A stretch of DNA of 64,000 bases from Neoroseomonas oryzicola (GCF_012163135.1 NZ_JAAVUP010000003.1:462283-526282), one strand, 5' to 3'. Counted from the first letter of the stretch, positions 42,364 to 52,841 are shown. Program-made: numbers and translations. The notes: generated from the letters alone by a model not told the origin.

Positions 42364-43863
42364 ATGGCCGAGACCTTGACCCATCCGGCGCGGGACGCGT
42401 CGGGCACCGCGCATGTCGAGGTGCTGATCGTCGGCGCCGGCATCTCCGGCATCGGCGGCGCGTACCACCTGCAGGAGCAATGCCCGGGGCGCTCCTTCCT
42501 GGTGCTCGAGGCGCAGGACGGCTTCGGCGGCACCTGGCGAACGCATCGCTACCCGGGCATCCGGTCCGACAGCGACCTCTATACCTTCGGCTACCGGTTC
42601 AAGCCCTGGGTCGGCCCGCCCATCGCGACGGCCGAGGAGATCAGGAAATACATGGGCGAGGTGATCGAGGAGAACGGCCTCGACCGCTTCATCCGCTACG
42701 GCCACCGCATCCGCACCGCGCGCTGGGACAGCGCGACGAACCTCTGGACCATCGAGGCGGAGCGCAAGGACGGCACCACGGCCCGCTTCACCGCGAACTT
42801 CCTGTGGATGTGCCAGGGCTATTACCGCCACGAGGAAGGCTACACGCCGCAATGGCCCGGCATGGACCGCTTCCGCGGCGTGATCGCGCATCCGCAGACC
42901 TGGCCGGAGGACCTCGACTACCGCGGGAAGCGCGTGGTGGTGATCGGATCCGGTGCCACGGCCGCGACCGTCGTGCCGGCCATGGCCGGGACGGCTGCGC
43001 ATGTGACGATGCTGCAGCGCTCGCCGACCTATTTCCGTACCGGGCGCAACGGCATCGACATCGCCGACGAGCTGCGGATGCTCGGCATCAACGAGGAATG
43101 GATCCACGAGATCGTCCGGCGGAAGATCCTGTTCGAGCAGGCGCGCTTCATCGACCGCACGCACAGCGAGCCGGAGAAGGTGAAGGAGGACCTGCTCGCC
43201 GATGTCCGCCGCCATCTCGGCGAGGACTACGACGTCGAGACGCATTTCACCCCGCGCTACCGCCCCTGGCAGCAGCGCCTGGCCTTCATCCCCGATGCCG
43301 ACCTGTTTCGTGCCGTCGCACGGGGCGAGGCCTCGGTGGTGACGGACGAGATCGAGACCTTCACCGAGACCGGCCTGCTGCTGAAGTCGGGCCGGACGCT
43401 GGAGGCGGACATCATCGTCACCGCGACGGGCTTCCACCTCAACGTGCTCGGCGACATCGACTTCGCGATCGACGGCAAGCCGCTGGTGTTCGGGGACACG
43501 GTCACCTATCGCGGGCTGATGTTCACCGGGGTGCCGAACCTGGCCTGGGTGTTCGGCTACATCCGCGCCGCCTGGACGCTGCGGGCGGACATGGTGGCGG
43601 ATTTCGTCTGCCGGCTGCTGAACCACATGGAGGCGCGCCAGGCACGGCGCGTGGAAGTGGCGCTGCGGCCCGAGGATGCCGGGATGAAACTCGGGCCCTG
43701 GCTCGACCCCGAGGAATTCTCCTCGGGCTACGTCGCGCGCGGCAACCACCTGCTGCCGCGCAGCGGCGACAAGCCGGAATGGCGGCACATGCACGACTAC
43801 TGGGCGGAAAAGGACGCGATCCCGGCGATCGACCTCGAGGACGCGGCCTTCGTCTATCGCTGA
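42364..43863 (+). CDS. Flavin-containing monooxygenase, Baeyer-Villiger type
   Basis: 499 residues from ATG 42364. Two Rossmann motifs are present, GAGISGIGGA (24-33, FAD) and GSGATA (195-200, NADPH). Between them lies the Baeyer-Villiger fingerprint FRGVIAHPQTW (170-180), followed by Pro. GGTWRTHRYPGIRSDSDLY is also typical of this class. It inserts oxygen into ketones or oxidises heteroatoms using NADPH and O2. It is flanked by a divergent MFS transporter and a convergent small gene. Substrate unknown. Confidence 0.92.
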   Translation: MAETLTHPARDASGTAHVEVLIVGAGISGIGGAYHLQEQCPGRSFLVLEAQDGFGGTWRTHRYPGIRSDSDLYTFGYRFKPWVGPPIATAEEIRKYMGEVIEENGLDRFIRYGHRIRTARWDSATNLWTIEAERKDGTTARFTANFLWMCQGYYRHEEGYTPQWPGMDRFRGVIAHPQTWPEDLDYRGKRVVVIGSGATAATVVPAMAGTAAHVTMLQRSPTYFRTGRNGIDIADELRMLGINEEWIHEIVRRKILFEQARFIDRTHSEPEKVKEDLLADVRRHLGEDYDVETHFTPRYRPWQQRLAFIPDADLFRAVARGEASVVTDEIETFTETGLLLKSGRTLEADIIVTATGFHLNVLGDIDFAIDGKPLVFGDTVTYRGLMFTGVPNLAWVFGYIRAAWTLRADMVADFVCRLLNHMEARQARRVEVALRPEDAGMKLGPWLDPEEFSSGYVARGNHLLPRSGDKPEWRHMHDYWAEKDAIPAIDLEDAAFVYR

Positions 43864-43875
43864 CGGCGGGGCGCC

Positions 43876-44232
43876 TCAGAAGGCCAGCGCGACCAGGGCG
43901 AAGGCGCAGTCGCGCGGCAGCGCCTCCACGAAGCGGCGCAGCGCGGAGATGGTCTCGGCCTCCTCCGCGCCATAGACCTCGTCGATCAGCCCGGCGATCT
44001 CACCGGGTGAGACCAGCGCGCACCAGCAGGCCGTCGCCGTCTGCTGGCCGCACAGCGCGCCGCCGCGGATGCGGTCCACGACGACGTTGAAGACGTCGCA
44101 GCCGCAGGCCGGGAAGAAGGGGCTGATGCGGTAGGGTGCCCCATCCACCGGAGGCGTTGCGCCGCGCAGGACGGGGGCCACCAGGTCGGGCCCCGCGATG
44201 TAGACGTCCCTGTAGCGCGCGGCGCTCATCAT
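43876..44232 (-). CDS. Small Cys-rich hypothetical protein downstream of acs
   Basis: 118 residues from the first of two ATGs (44232), 2 bases after the acs stop. Five Cys cluster in the middle: FFPACGCDVF, GGALCGQQTATACWCALV, with a sixth near the end (RDCAFAL). A helix IAGLIDEVYGAEEAETISALRRFVEAL follows. There is no signal peptide. I do not recognise the family. The Cys arrangement suggests a metal or cluster site, and the coupling with acs suggests joint expression. Confidence 0.65.
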   Translation of the reverse strand: MMSAARYRDVYIAGPDLVAPVLRGATPPVDGAPYRISPFFPACGCDVFNVVVDRIRGGALCGQQTATACWCALVSPGEIAGLIDEVYGAEEAETISALRRFVEALPRDCAFALVALAF

Positions 44233-44234
44233 CC

Positions 44235-46166
<1,932 letters not shown>

Positions 46167-46341
46167 GGCGGCCTCCCTGCCTGAGTCTTCTCTGCGCGGG
46201 GATTTGGCGCAGTGGTTTGATTCAGGTCAACTTTCGTTGCGGCGCGGATTTCAATCACGCAATGCAGCATCGCAACGGAACCGCCCGCCCGGAGAGAGGC
46301 CGGACGGGCGGGGCAGGCTCAGGATGGGATGGGCAGGCTGG

Positions 46342-46713
46342 TCAGTTGGTGCGCGTCGTCGCGGGCGCGGCGGGCGTGGCCTGGCTGCGCTGGTCGGTGC
46401 GCGGCGCGGTGGTCCGGCCGGCCTGCGGCGCGGCCGGCGTCGCCGGGCGATGGACCGTGCCGGCGCTCGCGCCGCCGGGGTTGGCCGGGGTGGCCGGGCG
46501 GGCCGCCTGGGCCGGGGTGGCGGGCGTCGCCGGGGTCGCCGGGCGCGTGGCGTGGGTCGCGGGGCCGGCAGGGGTCGCCGGCGTGGCCGGCTGGGCCTGG
46601 ACCGCGGTGCTGCCGCCGGTCGCGTGCTGCTGCGTCCCGCCCTGCGCGAAGGCCGCGCCGGTGACGAGCATCAGGCCGGTGGCGAGAAGAGTGGTCCGGG
46701 AGATCTGGCGCAT
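46342..46713 (-). CDS. Small exported Ala/Pro/Thr-rich protein
   Basis: 123 residues; ATG 46713 has AAGGAGG 5-11 bases upstream. The signal peptide is MRQISRTTLLATGLMLVTGAAFAQ. The mature protein is low complexity: runs of PATPA-type repeats with Gly, Gln and His, and no Cys. No family is recognised. The signal peptide and strong ribosome binding site support translation. The repeats suggest a disordered cell-wall-associated or periplasmic spacer protein. Confidence 0.6.
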   Translation of the reverse strand: MRQISRTTLLATGLMLVTGAAFAQGGTQQHATGGSTAVQAQPATPATPAGPATHATRPATPATPATPAQAARPATPANPGGASAGTVHRPATPAAPQAGRTTAPRTDQRSQATPAAPATTRTN

Positions 46714-46871
46714 CTGGTCCTCCTTGTTGGTCCGAGCGCAAGGAGGAGTTGACCGCCCGGCCGCGACAGCGCCGGGGCATCGGCAAGGTGCTTTGAAGGC
46801 GATCGCGGCGAAGCCGCGGCAGGCGTGGCGAAGCGGTGGCGGAGAGAGGATTGCGCGCCTTGCGCGCTGGC

Positions 46872-46951
46872 GGCACCGGCCCGCTCCCCCACCCGGCCAC
46901 CCAACGACAGTATCCTGGATGGGTGGCCGGATGGGGGAGCGGGCCGGTGCC
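46872..46951. repeat. Near-perfect 32-bp inverted repeat
   Basis: Left arm 46872-46903 (begins GGCACCGGCCCGC) and right arm 46920-46951 differ at one position only; the loop is 16 bases. It lies ten bases after the Rieske gene stop (minus strand) and 160 bases before the small exported gene, so it could terminate the EVE-Rieske transcript. The arm length and near identity suggest recent origin or selection. Confidence 0.85.
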
Positions 46952-46961
46952 GCGCAAACCA

Positions 46962-47333
46962 TCAGAGCCCCGCATCCTCCGGCACCAGCACCCGTCCTTC
47001 CGCATCGACGCGGTGGGGCACTGCCTCGAGCGATTCTCCGTAGCAGGGCCCGCTCGTGCAGAAGCCGTCCTCGATGCGGAAGCGCGCGCCATGCGTCGAG
47101 CAGACGATGTTCTGCTTCTTCGTATCGAGGAACCGGTCGGGCACCGGGTCGAGCGGCACGCCGATATGCGGGCAGGAATTGACGTAGACCCAGACGCGGT
47201 CCCCGCGCCGCACCGCGAACAGGCCGGTGAAGGCCCCGGGTGCGGCCGGGAAGCCCTTGGACTGGCCGTCGGGAATGTCCTCGAGCGCGCAGAGCACGCG
47301 CTCGGCCACCTGCTGCTTCACTTGCCCTTCCAT
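46962..47333 (-). CDS. Rieske 2Fe-2S ferredoxin-like protein
   Basis: 123 residues from ATG 47333, overlapping the EVE gene end by 16 bases. The cluster ligands are Cys54-Pro-His56 (NSCPHIGVPL) and Cys78-x2-His81 (VCSTHGARF), followed by FCTSGPCYGESLEAVP. It is of the NirD/small Rieske ferredoxin type, an electron carrier. No nitrite reductase or oxygenase is adjacent. Coupled expression with the EVE-domain gene is likely. Confidence 0.9.
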   Translation of the reverse strand: MEGQVKQQVAERVLCALEDIPDGQSKGFPAAPGAFTGLFAVRRGDRVWVYVNSCPHIGVPLDPVPDRFLDTKKQNIVCSTHGARFRIEDGFCTSGPCYGESLEAVPHRVDAEGRVLVPEDAGL

Positions 47334-47740
47334 CCGCCCATCTTCGCCAGGACCTTCCAGTGCTCCGGCGAGATCGGCATCACCGACAGGCGCGACATGC
47401 GCACCAGCGCGATGCCCTCGAGCTTCGGTTCCGCCTTGATCTCGGCGAGCGTCACCGGCTTCGGCACCGGGCCGACCGCCTTCATGTCGACGCAGACCCA
47501 GGGGCTGCCGGGGTCGGCGCTGGGGTCCGGATAGGCTTCCCGCACCACCTCGACCACGCCGACGATCTCCTTGCCGATGTTCGAATGGTAGAAGAAGGCG
47601 CGATCGCCCTTCTTCATCGCGGCCAGGTTCGCCTTGGCCATGTGGTTGCGCACGCCCGTCCAGGGCTCCACGCCGTTCGCCATCTGCTGGTCCCAGGAGA
47701 AGGCGTCGGGCTCGGACTTCACCAGCCAGTAGTTGGTCAT
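47318..47740 (-). CDS. EVE domain protein
   Basis: 140 residues, a complete EVE (PUA-like) domain: YWLVKSEPDAFSWDQ, WTGVRNHMAKANLAAMKKGDRAFFYHS, GIALVRMSRLSVMPIS and HWKVLAKMGG. EVE proteins are thought to bind modified nucleobases in RNA or DNA. The gene precedes and overlaps the Rieske gene. Housekeeping stand-alone EVE proteins like this are widespread, so a defence role is not implied. Confidence 0.92.
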   Translation of the reverse strand: MTNYWLVKSEPDAFSWDQQMANGVEPWTGVRNHMAKANLAAMKKGDRAFFYHSNIGKEIVGVVEVVREAYPDPSADPGSPWVCVDMKAVGPVPKPVTLAEIKAEPKLEGIALVRMSRLSVMPISPEHWKVLAKMGGWKGK

Positions 47741-47824
47741 TCTGTTTGTCCCTCAGACGGCGGGCGGCGGCCATCCGGCCGCCTTGCCTTCGCGCCCTGT
47801 GATGTCGTGTCGGCGACCATGGCC

Positions 47825-47872
47825 GGTCTGGGCGCGGTCGCGCTGTGCGCTCCCGGCCTGCCTTCGGCAGGC
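47825..47872. repeat. Partial copy of the 140-bp repeat module
   Basis: The 34-base stretch at 47825-47858 differs at one base from 10772-10805 in unit 2 of the tandem repeat at 10.6 kb (shared words GGTCTGGGCGCGGTCGCGCT and GCGCTCCCGGCC). It runs into a hairpin (GGCCTGCC-TTC-GGCAGGCC). It lies in the 157-bp gap between the EVE and YciI-like genes. Confidence 0.7.
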
Positions 47873-47897
47873 CGCCCGTGGGTGGCGGTGGCGGCGG

Positions 47898-48191
47898 TCA
47901 CTCCGCCTTGGCCCCGTCCTTGAAGACGATCCGGTAGGGGTTGATCGATACGCGGCCGAAGCAGCCCGCCTTGGCGAAGGGGTCACCCTCGGTCAGGGCC
48001 TCGACCGCGGCGCGGTCCGGCGCCTCGATCACCCGGACGGATCCGATGGAGTTCCCCTCCCCGTCCATGATCGGCCCGGCGAGGACCAGCATCTCCCGGT
48101 GTTTCTCGAGCCATTCGATATGCGCCGCCCGCACGGCGCGGCGCGTCGCACCCATGCCCGGCTTGTCCTCGATGGTCACGGCAAACAGCAT
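47898..48191 (-). CDS. YciI-like protein
   Basis: 97 residues, a ferredoxin-like alpha/beta fold: MLFAVTIEDKPG, RAAHIEWLEKHREMLVLAGPI, GSVRVIEAPDRAAVEALTEGDPFAKAGCF. The AxHxxWL and GDPF motifs with the acidic residues are those of the YciI family, whose enzymatic role is mostly unknown. It diverges from ccmC, with about 100 bp between. Confidence 0.9.
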   Translation of the reverse strand: MLFAVTIEDKPGMGATRRAVRAAHIEWLEKHREMLVLAGPIMDGEGNSIGSVRVIEAPDRAAVEALTEGDPFAKAGCFGRVSINPYRIVFKDGAKAE

Positions 48192-48297
48192 TCCCACCCC
48201 CTGCGGCCCCGGCAGGGGGGCATCGCGATCCCCCGCCGACGTAACGCTGCCCGCGCATGGCTTCAATAACCCGCGCCTTTCCCTTAATTGGTGGGTC

Positions 48298-49101
48298 GTG
48301 GATGGACGCCTGACCGCCGGCACCGGAGCCACCGCCGACCGGCCGAACCCCGGGGGGCGGAGCCTCCATCGTTTTGCCAACCCCGGCCGCTTCCTGCGGG
48401 CGACGGGGCGGCTCATGCCCATCCTCTGGGCCGCCGCCCTGCTGGTCCTCGGCGTCGGGCTGGTCTGGGGGCTCGTGCTTTCCCCGGCCGACTGGCAGCA
48501 GGGCGAGACGGTCCGCATCATGTACGTCCACGTCCCGATGGCCTGGCTGGCCATGGGCGGGTACACCGGCCTCGCCGTCCTGTCCGTCATGTCGCTGATC
48601 TGGCGGCATCCGCTGGCGGACCTCACCGCACGCGAACTCTCCCCGGTCGGCGCCGCCGTCACGGCGCTGTGCCTGGCCACCGGCAGCCTGTGGGGCAAGC
48701 CGATGTGGGGCACCTGGTGGGTGTGGGACGCGCGCCTGACCTCGGTCCTGGTGCTGTTCTTCCTCTGGCTCGGCCACGCCTCGCTCGTGCGGTCCTTCGA
48801 CGACCCCGAACGCGGCGCGCGGGCCGGCGCCATCCTCGCCCTGGTCGGCTTCGTGAACGTGCCGATCGTGAAGTTCTCGGTCGACTGGTGGAACACGCTG
48901 CACCAGCCGGCCTCGGTCACGCGGCTCAACGCGCCGGGGATGCATGTCGACATCCTCTATCCGCTGCTGGTCTGCGCGCTCGGCTTCACGCTGCTGTTTG
49001 CCGCCGTGGTGCTCGCCCGAACCCGCGCGGCGGTGATGGAACGCCGCGTCCGCGCCCTGCAGCTCGCCCGCGCGCGGCGCGAGGAAGGGGCCGCTGCATG
49101 A
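48298..49101 (+). CDS. ccmC: Haem exporter/transfer protein CcmC
   Basis: 267 residues from GTG 48298. This start keeps the family-typical N-terminus SLHRFANPGRFLRATGR ahead of the first membrane segment; the first ATG (48415) would lose it. There are six membrane segments, and the WWD-type haem motif is WGTWWVWDARLTS. It loads haem onto CcmE at the periplasmic face. First gene of ccmCDEFGHI. The ccmAB haem-export genes are not in the window. The stop overlaps the ccmD ATG. Confidence 0.94.
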   Translation: MDGRLTAGTGATADRPNPGGRSLHRFANPGRFLRATGRLMPILWAAALLVLGVGLVWGLVLSPADWQQGETVRIMYVHVPMAWLAMGGYTGLAVLSVMSLIWRHPLADLTARELSPVGAAVTALCLATGSLWGKPMWGTWWVWDARLTSVLVLFFLWLGHASLVRSFDDPERGARAGAILALVGFVNVPIVKFSVDWWNTLHQPASVTRLNAPGMHVDILYPLLVCALGFTLLFAAVVLARTRAAVMERRVRALQLARARREEGAAA

Positions 49102-49241
49102 CCCTGCACTGGTGGCACGTCGCGATCTCCTACGCGCTCACCCTCGCGGTCTTCGGCGGTCTCGCGATCGGCGCCGCGGCGCGCCACCGCGCCGCGAAGC
49201 GGCTGCTCGCGGAACTTGACCCGCGAGGGGACCGCCCATGA
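49098..49241 (+). CDS. ccmD: CcmD, small haem exporter subunit
   Basis: 47 residues. ATG 49098 overlaps the ccmC stop (ATGA). A single membrane helix (HVAISYALTLAVFGGLAIGA) is followed by a basic cytoplasmic tail (RHRAAKRLL), the known CcmD form. It helps release holo-CcmE from the CcmABC complex. Confidence 0.88.
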   Translation: MTLHWWHVAISYALTLAVFGGLAIGAAARHRAAKRLLAELDPRGDRP

Positions 49242-49291
49242 CCTGCGCTGCGTCGACGCAGGGCGTCCAGGCCTTCGAGGCATAAGACCCC

Positions 49292-49807
49292 ATGACCCGC
49301 AAGAAGCGCCGGCTGATGATCCTGCTCCTCGCAGGCCTCGGCCTCGGCACCGCCACCGCGCTGACGCTGACGGCATTCCAGGACAACCTGGTCTTCTTCC
49401 TCTCGCCCTCCGACGTGCTGGCCCAGCGGCCGCCCGGCGAACGCGCCTTCCGCCTCGGCGGCCTGGTCGAGGCCGGCAGCGTCGAACGCCACACCGGCAC
49501 CGACGGACGCCCCGCCGCCACCTTTCGCGTCACCGACGGCCCCAGCGCCATCACCGTGACCTATTCCGGCGTCCTTCCCGACCTGTTCCGCGAAGGCCAG
49601 GGCGTCGTCACCCTCGGCAAGCTCCAGCCCGACGGGACCTTCCGCGCGAGCGAAGTCCTCGCCCGCCACGACGAAACCTACATGCCCCCGGAAGTCGCCG
49701 ACGCCCTGCGCCGCGCCGGACACTGGAACCCCGCCCAAGGCGCCGCCCCACCCGCGGCATCCTGGAACACCGCCCCACGCCAGCCCGAAGGCCGGAGCGG
49801 GGGATGA
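49292..49807 (+). CDS. ccmE: Cytochrome c maturation protein CcmE (haem chaperone)
   Basis: 171 residues. One N-terminal anchor (RLMILLLAGLGLGTATALTL) and an OB-fold beta barrel follow; FFLSPSDVL, RLGGLVEAGSV and TFRVTDG are typical. The covalent haem ligand is His126 in VLARHDETYMPPEV, the HxxxY motif form. It carries haem from CcmC to CcmF/H. The tail after residue 140 is Pro/Ala-rich. It is followed by a large palindromic repeat before ccmF. Confidence 0.95.
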   Translation: MTRKKRRLMILLLAGLGLGTATALTLTAFQDNLVFFLSPSDVLAQRPPGERAFRLGGLVEAGSVERHTGTDGRPAATFRVTDGPSAITVTYSGVLPDLFREGQGVVTLGKLQPDGTFRASEVLARHDETYMPPEVADALRRAGHWNPAQGAAPPAASWNTAPRQPEGRSGG

Positions 49808-49837
49808 TGCGGGTGACGCCGGTGGGCGGTCGTCGCA

Positions 49838-50041
49838 CCAGGGGGCTCTGCCCCCTGGACCCCCGCCGGGGAGCCGACAGGCTCCCCGGGCCCCTCCCTG
49901 AATGGGCTGGGGGGTGGGAGGGGCATGTCGCTCCTGTGGCGATACGCGCGCCCTTCGGCCCCTCCCGCCCCCCAGCCCATCGGAATCGAGGGTCCGGGAG
50001 GCTTTCGCCTCCCGGCAGGGGGTTCGGGGGGCTGGCCCCCC
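49838..50041. repeat. Compound palindromic repeat, copy 5, inside the ccm operon
   Basis: An outer hairpin CCAGGGGGC..GCCCCCTGG (49838-49858) and an inner CCGGGGAGCC..GGCTCCCCGG (49866-49889) come first. A 21-base inverted repeat (arms 49903-49923 and 49959-49979, one mismatch) follows with a 35-base loop. Then CCGGGAGGC..GCCTCCCGG (49994-50015) and GGGGGG-CTGG-CCCCCC (50026-50041) close the element. It fills the 265-bp gap between ccmE and ccmF, the largest break in the operon. Confidence 0.8.
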
Positions 50042-50072
50042 GTGCCACCGCCGCCCTCCGGAGCACCCCCGC

Positions 50073-52031
50073 ATGATCCCCGAGCTCGGTCATTTCGCGC
50101 TGGCGCTGGCCTGTGTGCTGGCGGTGGTGCAGTCGGTGCTGCCGGTCGTGGGGGCCGAGCGGCGCGATGCGCGGTTGATGGGGACGGCGGGGCCCTTGGC
50201 CTTCGGGCAGCTGGTGGCGATCGGGACGGCGTTCGGCTGCCTGGCCTGGGCGTATCTGGTGAATGACACGACGGTGTCGAATGTCGTCGCCAACAGCCAT
50301 TCGGCGAAGCCGCTGATCTACAAGTTCTCCGGCACCTGGGGGAACCATGAGGGGTCCATGGTGCTGTGGGTGCTGATCCTGTCGATCTGCGGGGCTGCGG
50401 TGGCGGCCTTCGGGCGCCATCTGCCGACGGCGCTGAAGGCGCGGGTGATCGGCGTGCTGGGCTGGGTGGCGGTCGGCTTCCTGCTGTTCATCCTGTTCAC
50501 CTCGAACCCGTTCACGCGCGTCTGGCCGCCGCCGATGGACGGGCGCGGGCTCAATCCGGTGCTGCAGGATCCGGGTCTCGCGATGCATCCGCCGACGCTC
50601 TACTTCGGCTATGTCGGCTATGCCGTGACCTTCGCGTTTGCGCTGGCGGCACTGCTCGAAGGGCGCGTGGATGCGGCCTGGGGGCGCTGGGTGCGGCCCT
50701 GGGCGCTGGGTGCGTGGTGCTTCCTGACGGTCGGCATCACCATGGGATCCTGGTGGGCCTATTACGAGCTCGGCTGGGGCGGCTACTGGTTCTGGGACCC
50801 GGTGGAGAACGCCTCGCTGCTGCCCTGGCTCGCCGGCACGGCGCTGCTGCATTCCGCGATCGTGGTGGAGAAGCGCGACACGCTGAAGGTATGGTCGGTG
50901 CTGCTCGCGATCCTCGCCTTCGCGATGAGCCTGCTCGGCACCTTCCTGGTGCGCTCGGGCGTGCTGAATTCCGTGCATGCCTTCGCGAACGACCCGTCGC
51001 GCGGCATCTTCATCCTCGTGCTGCTGATGGTCTACGTCGCCGGTGCCTTCGCGCTGTTCGCCTGGCGCGCGCCGCGGCTGTCGCCCACCGGCATCTTCGC
51101 GCCGATCTCGCGCGAGGGCGCGCTGGTGCTGAACAACCTGCTGCTCTGCTCGATCGCGGCGGTGGTGCTGGCCGGCACGCTGTGGCCGATGTTCGCGGAC
51201 ATCCTGACCGGGGCGAAGATCTCGGTCGGGCCGCCCTTCTTCAACACGGCGACGGCGCCGCTCGCGATCCCGCTGGTGATCGCGATGCCCATCGGGGCGA
51301 TGCTGCCGTGGAAGCGCGCGGATCTCTGGGCGGCGCTGCAGCGGTTGTGGTGGGCCGCGGTCGCCGCCCTGGCGATCGGCTTCGTGGCACTCGTCGTCGC
51401 GGGGTATCCGGTGTGGCCGGTGCTGGGCATGACGCTCGCCGCCTGGCTGGTGATCGGCGCGGCGGCGGACATCGCCGACCGCACCGGCCTGTTCCGCCGG
51501 CCCGCCCAGGCCTGGCGGCGCGCGCTCGCCCTGCCGCGCGCAGCCTGGGGTGCGGCCATCGCGCATGGCGCGGTCGGCATCAGCATCGCCGGCGTCGCCG
51601 GCATGGGTGTCGCGACCGACACGCTGGTGCAGCTCGAGCCCGGCCAGAGCACGCGCCTCGCCGGCTATGAATGGCGCATGGACGGGCTTTCCGACGTCAC
51701 CGGCGCGAACTACCGCGCGCGCCGCGTCACCGTGACGGTGTTGCAGGACGGCAAGGTCGTGACGGTGCTGACCCCCGAGCGCCGCACCTTCATCGTCGAC
51801 AACCAGACGACGGCCGAGGCCGCCATCCACACCAACGCGCTGCGCGACCTCTATGCCGTGCTCGGCGAGGAACGCGGCACCGCCGCGGTGCTCCGCCTGC
51901 ACCACAACCCCTTCGCGCCCTGGATCTGGTTCGGCGGGCTCGCCATGGCCTTCGGGGGTATGCTCTCGCTCTCCGACCGCCGCATGCGCGTCGCGGCCCC
52001 CGCGCCCAAGGCCGCCACGGTCCCGGCATGA
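50073..52031 (+). CDS. ccmF: CcmF, cytochrome c haem lyase core subunit
   Basis: 652 residues, about fifteen hydrophobic segments. The haem-handling WWD motif is GWGGYWFWDPVENASLLPW, with His-bearing loops such as KFSGTWGNHEGSM and MHPPTLYFGYVGY. It receives haem from CcmE and attaches it to apocytochrome with CcmH. ATG 50073 starts the typical MIPELGHFALALA. It follows the large repeat and has no obvious Shine-Dalgarno (CTCCGGAG lies a little further upstream). Its stop overlaps the ccmG ATG. Confidence 0.96.
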   Translation: MIPELGHFALALACVLAVVQSVLPVVGAERRDARLMGTAGPLAFGQLVAIGTAFGCLAWAYLVNDTTVSNVVANSHSAKPLIYKFSGTWGNHEGSMVLWVLILSICGAAVAAFGRHLPTALKARVIGVLGWVAVGFLLFILFTSNPFTRVWPPPMDGRGLNPVLQDPGLAMHPPTLYFGYVGYAVTFAFALAALLEGRVDAAWGRWVRPWALGAWCFLTVGITMGSWWAYYELGWGGYWFWDPVENASLLPWLAGTALLHSAIVVEKRDTLKVWSVLLAILAFAMSLLGTFLVRSGVLNSVHAFANDPSRGIFILVLLMVYVAGAFALFAWRAPRLSPTGIFAPISREGALVLNNLLLCSIAAVVLAGTLWPMFADILTGAKISVGPPFFNTATAPLAIPLVIAMPIGAMLPWKRADLWAALQRLWWAAVAALAIGFVALVVAGYPVWPVLGMTLAAWLVIGAAADIADRTGLFRRPAQAWRRALALPRAAWGAAIAHGAVGISIAGVAGMGVATDTLVQLEPGQSTRLAGYEWRMDGLSDVTGANYRARRVTVTVLQDGKVVTVLTPERRTFIVDNQTTAEAAIHTNALRDLYAVLGEERGTAAVLRLHHNPFAPWIWFGGLAMAFGGMLSLSDRRMRVAAPAPKAATVPA

Positions 52032-52612
52032 GCGAGACGCCCGCCACCCCGCCGCCCGCGCGCAGCCGCCGCTGGATGCTCTACGCGCCGCTCGGCCTCG
52101 CCGCCGCGGCCGGGGCCGGCTTCTGGGTCATGCTGCGCGGCCTGCAGACCGGCGAATACGATCCGCGCGGCGTGCCCTCCGCCCTGCTCGGCCGCCAACC
52201 GCCGGACTTCACCCTGCCGCCGCTCGGCACGCTGCCGCCGGTCACCGTGGCCGACCTGCGCCCGCCCCTGTCGGCGCCGATCCTGGTGAACTTCTGGGCG
52301 TCCTGGTGCGTGCCCTGCGTCGTCGAACACCCGCAGCTGATGCGCCTCACCCGCGACGGCGTGACGATCCTCGGCATCAACTACAAGGACCGGCCTGCCG
52401 ACGCGCAGGCCTTCCTGCAACGCCACGGCAACCCGTTCCGCAAACTCGGCACCGACGAACCCGGCCGCGTCGCCATCGACTGGGGCCTCTACGGCGTGCC
52501 CGAAACCTACCTGATCGACCGCCAAGGCCTGATCCGCTGGCGCTTCGCCGGCCCGATCACGCCCGACGTCCTGGACAAGGACCTGCGGCCACTGCTGCGG
52601 AGATACGCGTGA
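52028..52612 (+). CDS. ccmG: CcmG/DsbE periplasmic thiol:disulfide oxidoreductase
   Basis: 194 residues. An N-terminal anchor ([18 protein letters not shown]) is followed by a thioredoxin fold. The active site is Cys94-Val-Pro-Cys97 in VNFWASWCVPCVVEHP, and the cis-Pro loop is GVPETYLID. The CcmG-specific insertion INYKDRPADAQAFL is present. It reduces apocytochrome Cys pairs before haem attachment. ATG 52028 overlaps the ccmF stop. Confidence 0.95.
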   Translation: MSETPATPPPARSRRWMLYAPLGLAAAAGAGFWVMLRGLQTGEYDPRGVPSALLGRQPPDFTLPPLGTLPPVTVADLRPPLSAPILVNFWASWCVPCVVEHPQLMRLTRDGVTILGINYKDRPADAQAFLQRHGNPFRKLGTDEPGRVAIDWGLYGVPETYLIDRQGLIRWRFAGPITPDVLDKDLRPLLRRYA

Positions 52613-52627
52613 GGATGGCGACGGGTG

Positions 52628-52841
52628 CCGGAGAGGGGCTTTGCCCCCCTCCGGACCTCCCCCCACCAGAGGCCGAAAGGCCTCTGGACACCATGAGATG
52701 GGCTGTCGGAGGGAGGGGCATGGCGCGCGCGCCGGGCCCTTCGGTTGCTCCGCGCCCCTTCCTCCGACAACCCATGTATCGGTTTCCAAAGGCCCTTAGG
52801 CCTTTGGCGGGTGGGGTTCCGGGGAGGGCAGGGCCCTCCCC
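52628..52841. repeat. Compound palindromic repeat, copy 6, overlapping the ccmH start
   Basis: Full mirrored form: outer CCGGAGAGGGGC.. (52628-52654), inner CCAGAGGCC-GAAA-GGCCTCTGG (52666-52687), a 22-base inverted repeat (52698-52719 with 52754-52775, two mismatches), inner CCAAAGGCC..GGCCTTTGG (52786-52807) and outer GGGGAGGGC..GCCCTCCCC (52821-52841). The only ATG in frame for ccmH (52774) is inside it. Confidence 0.82.

Noticed and set aside
47318-47740. EVE domain gene considered as part of a defence island
   Set aside because: Neighbours are Rieske, YciI and ccm genes. No nuclease, methylase or other defence gene is present, and stand-alone EVE proteins are common housekeeping genes.
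49608-51905. 765-codon minus-strand frame opposite ccmE-ccmF
   Set aside because: Antisense shadow of ccmF with long His/Arg/Gln-rich runs. The plus strand carries clear CcmE and CcmF motifs.
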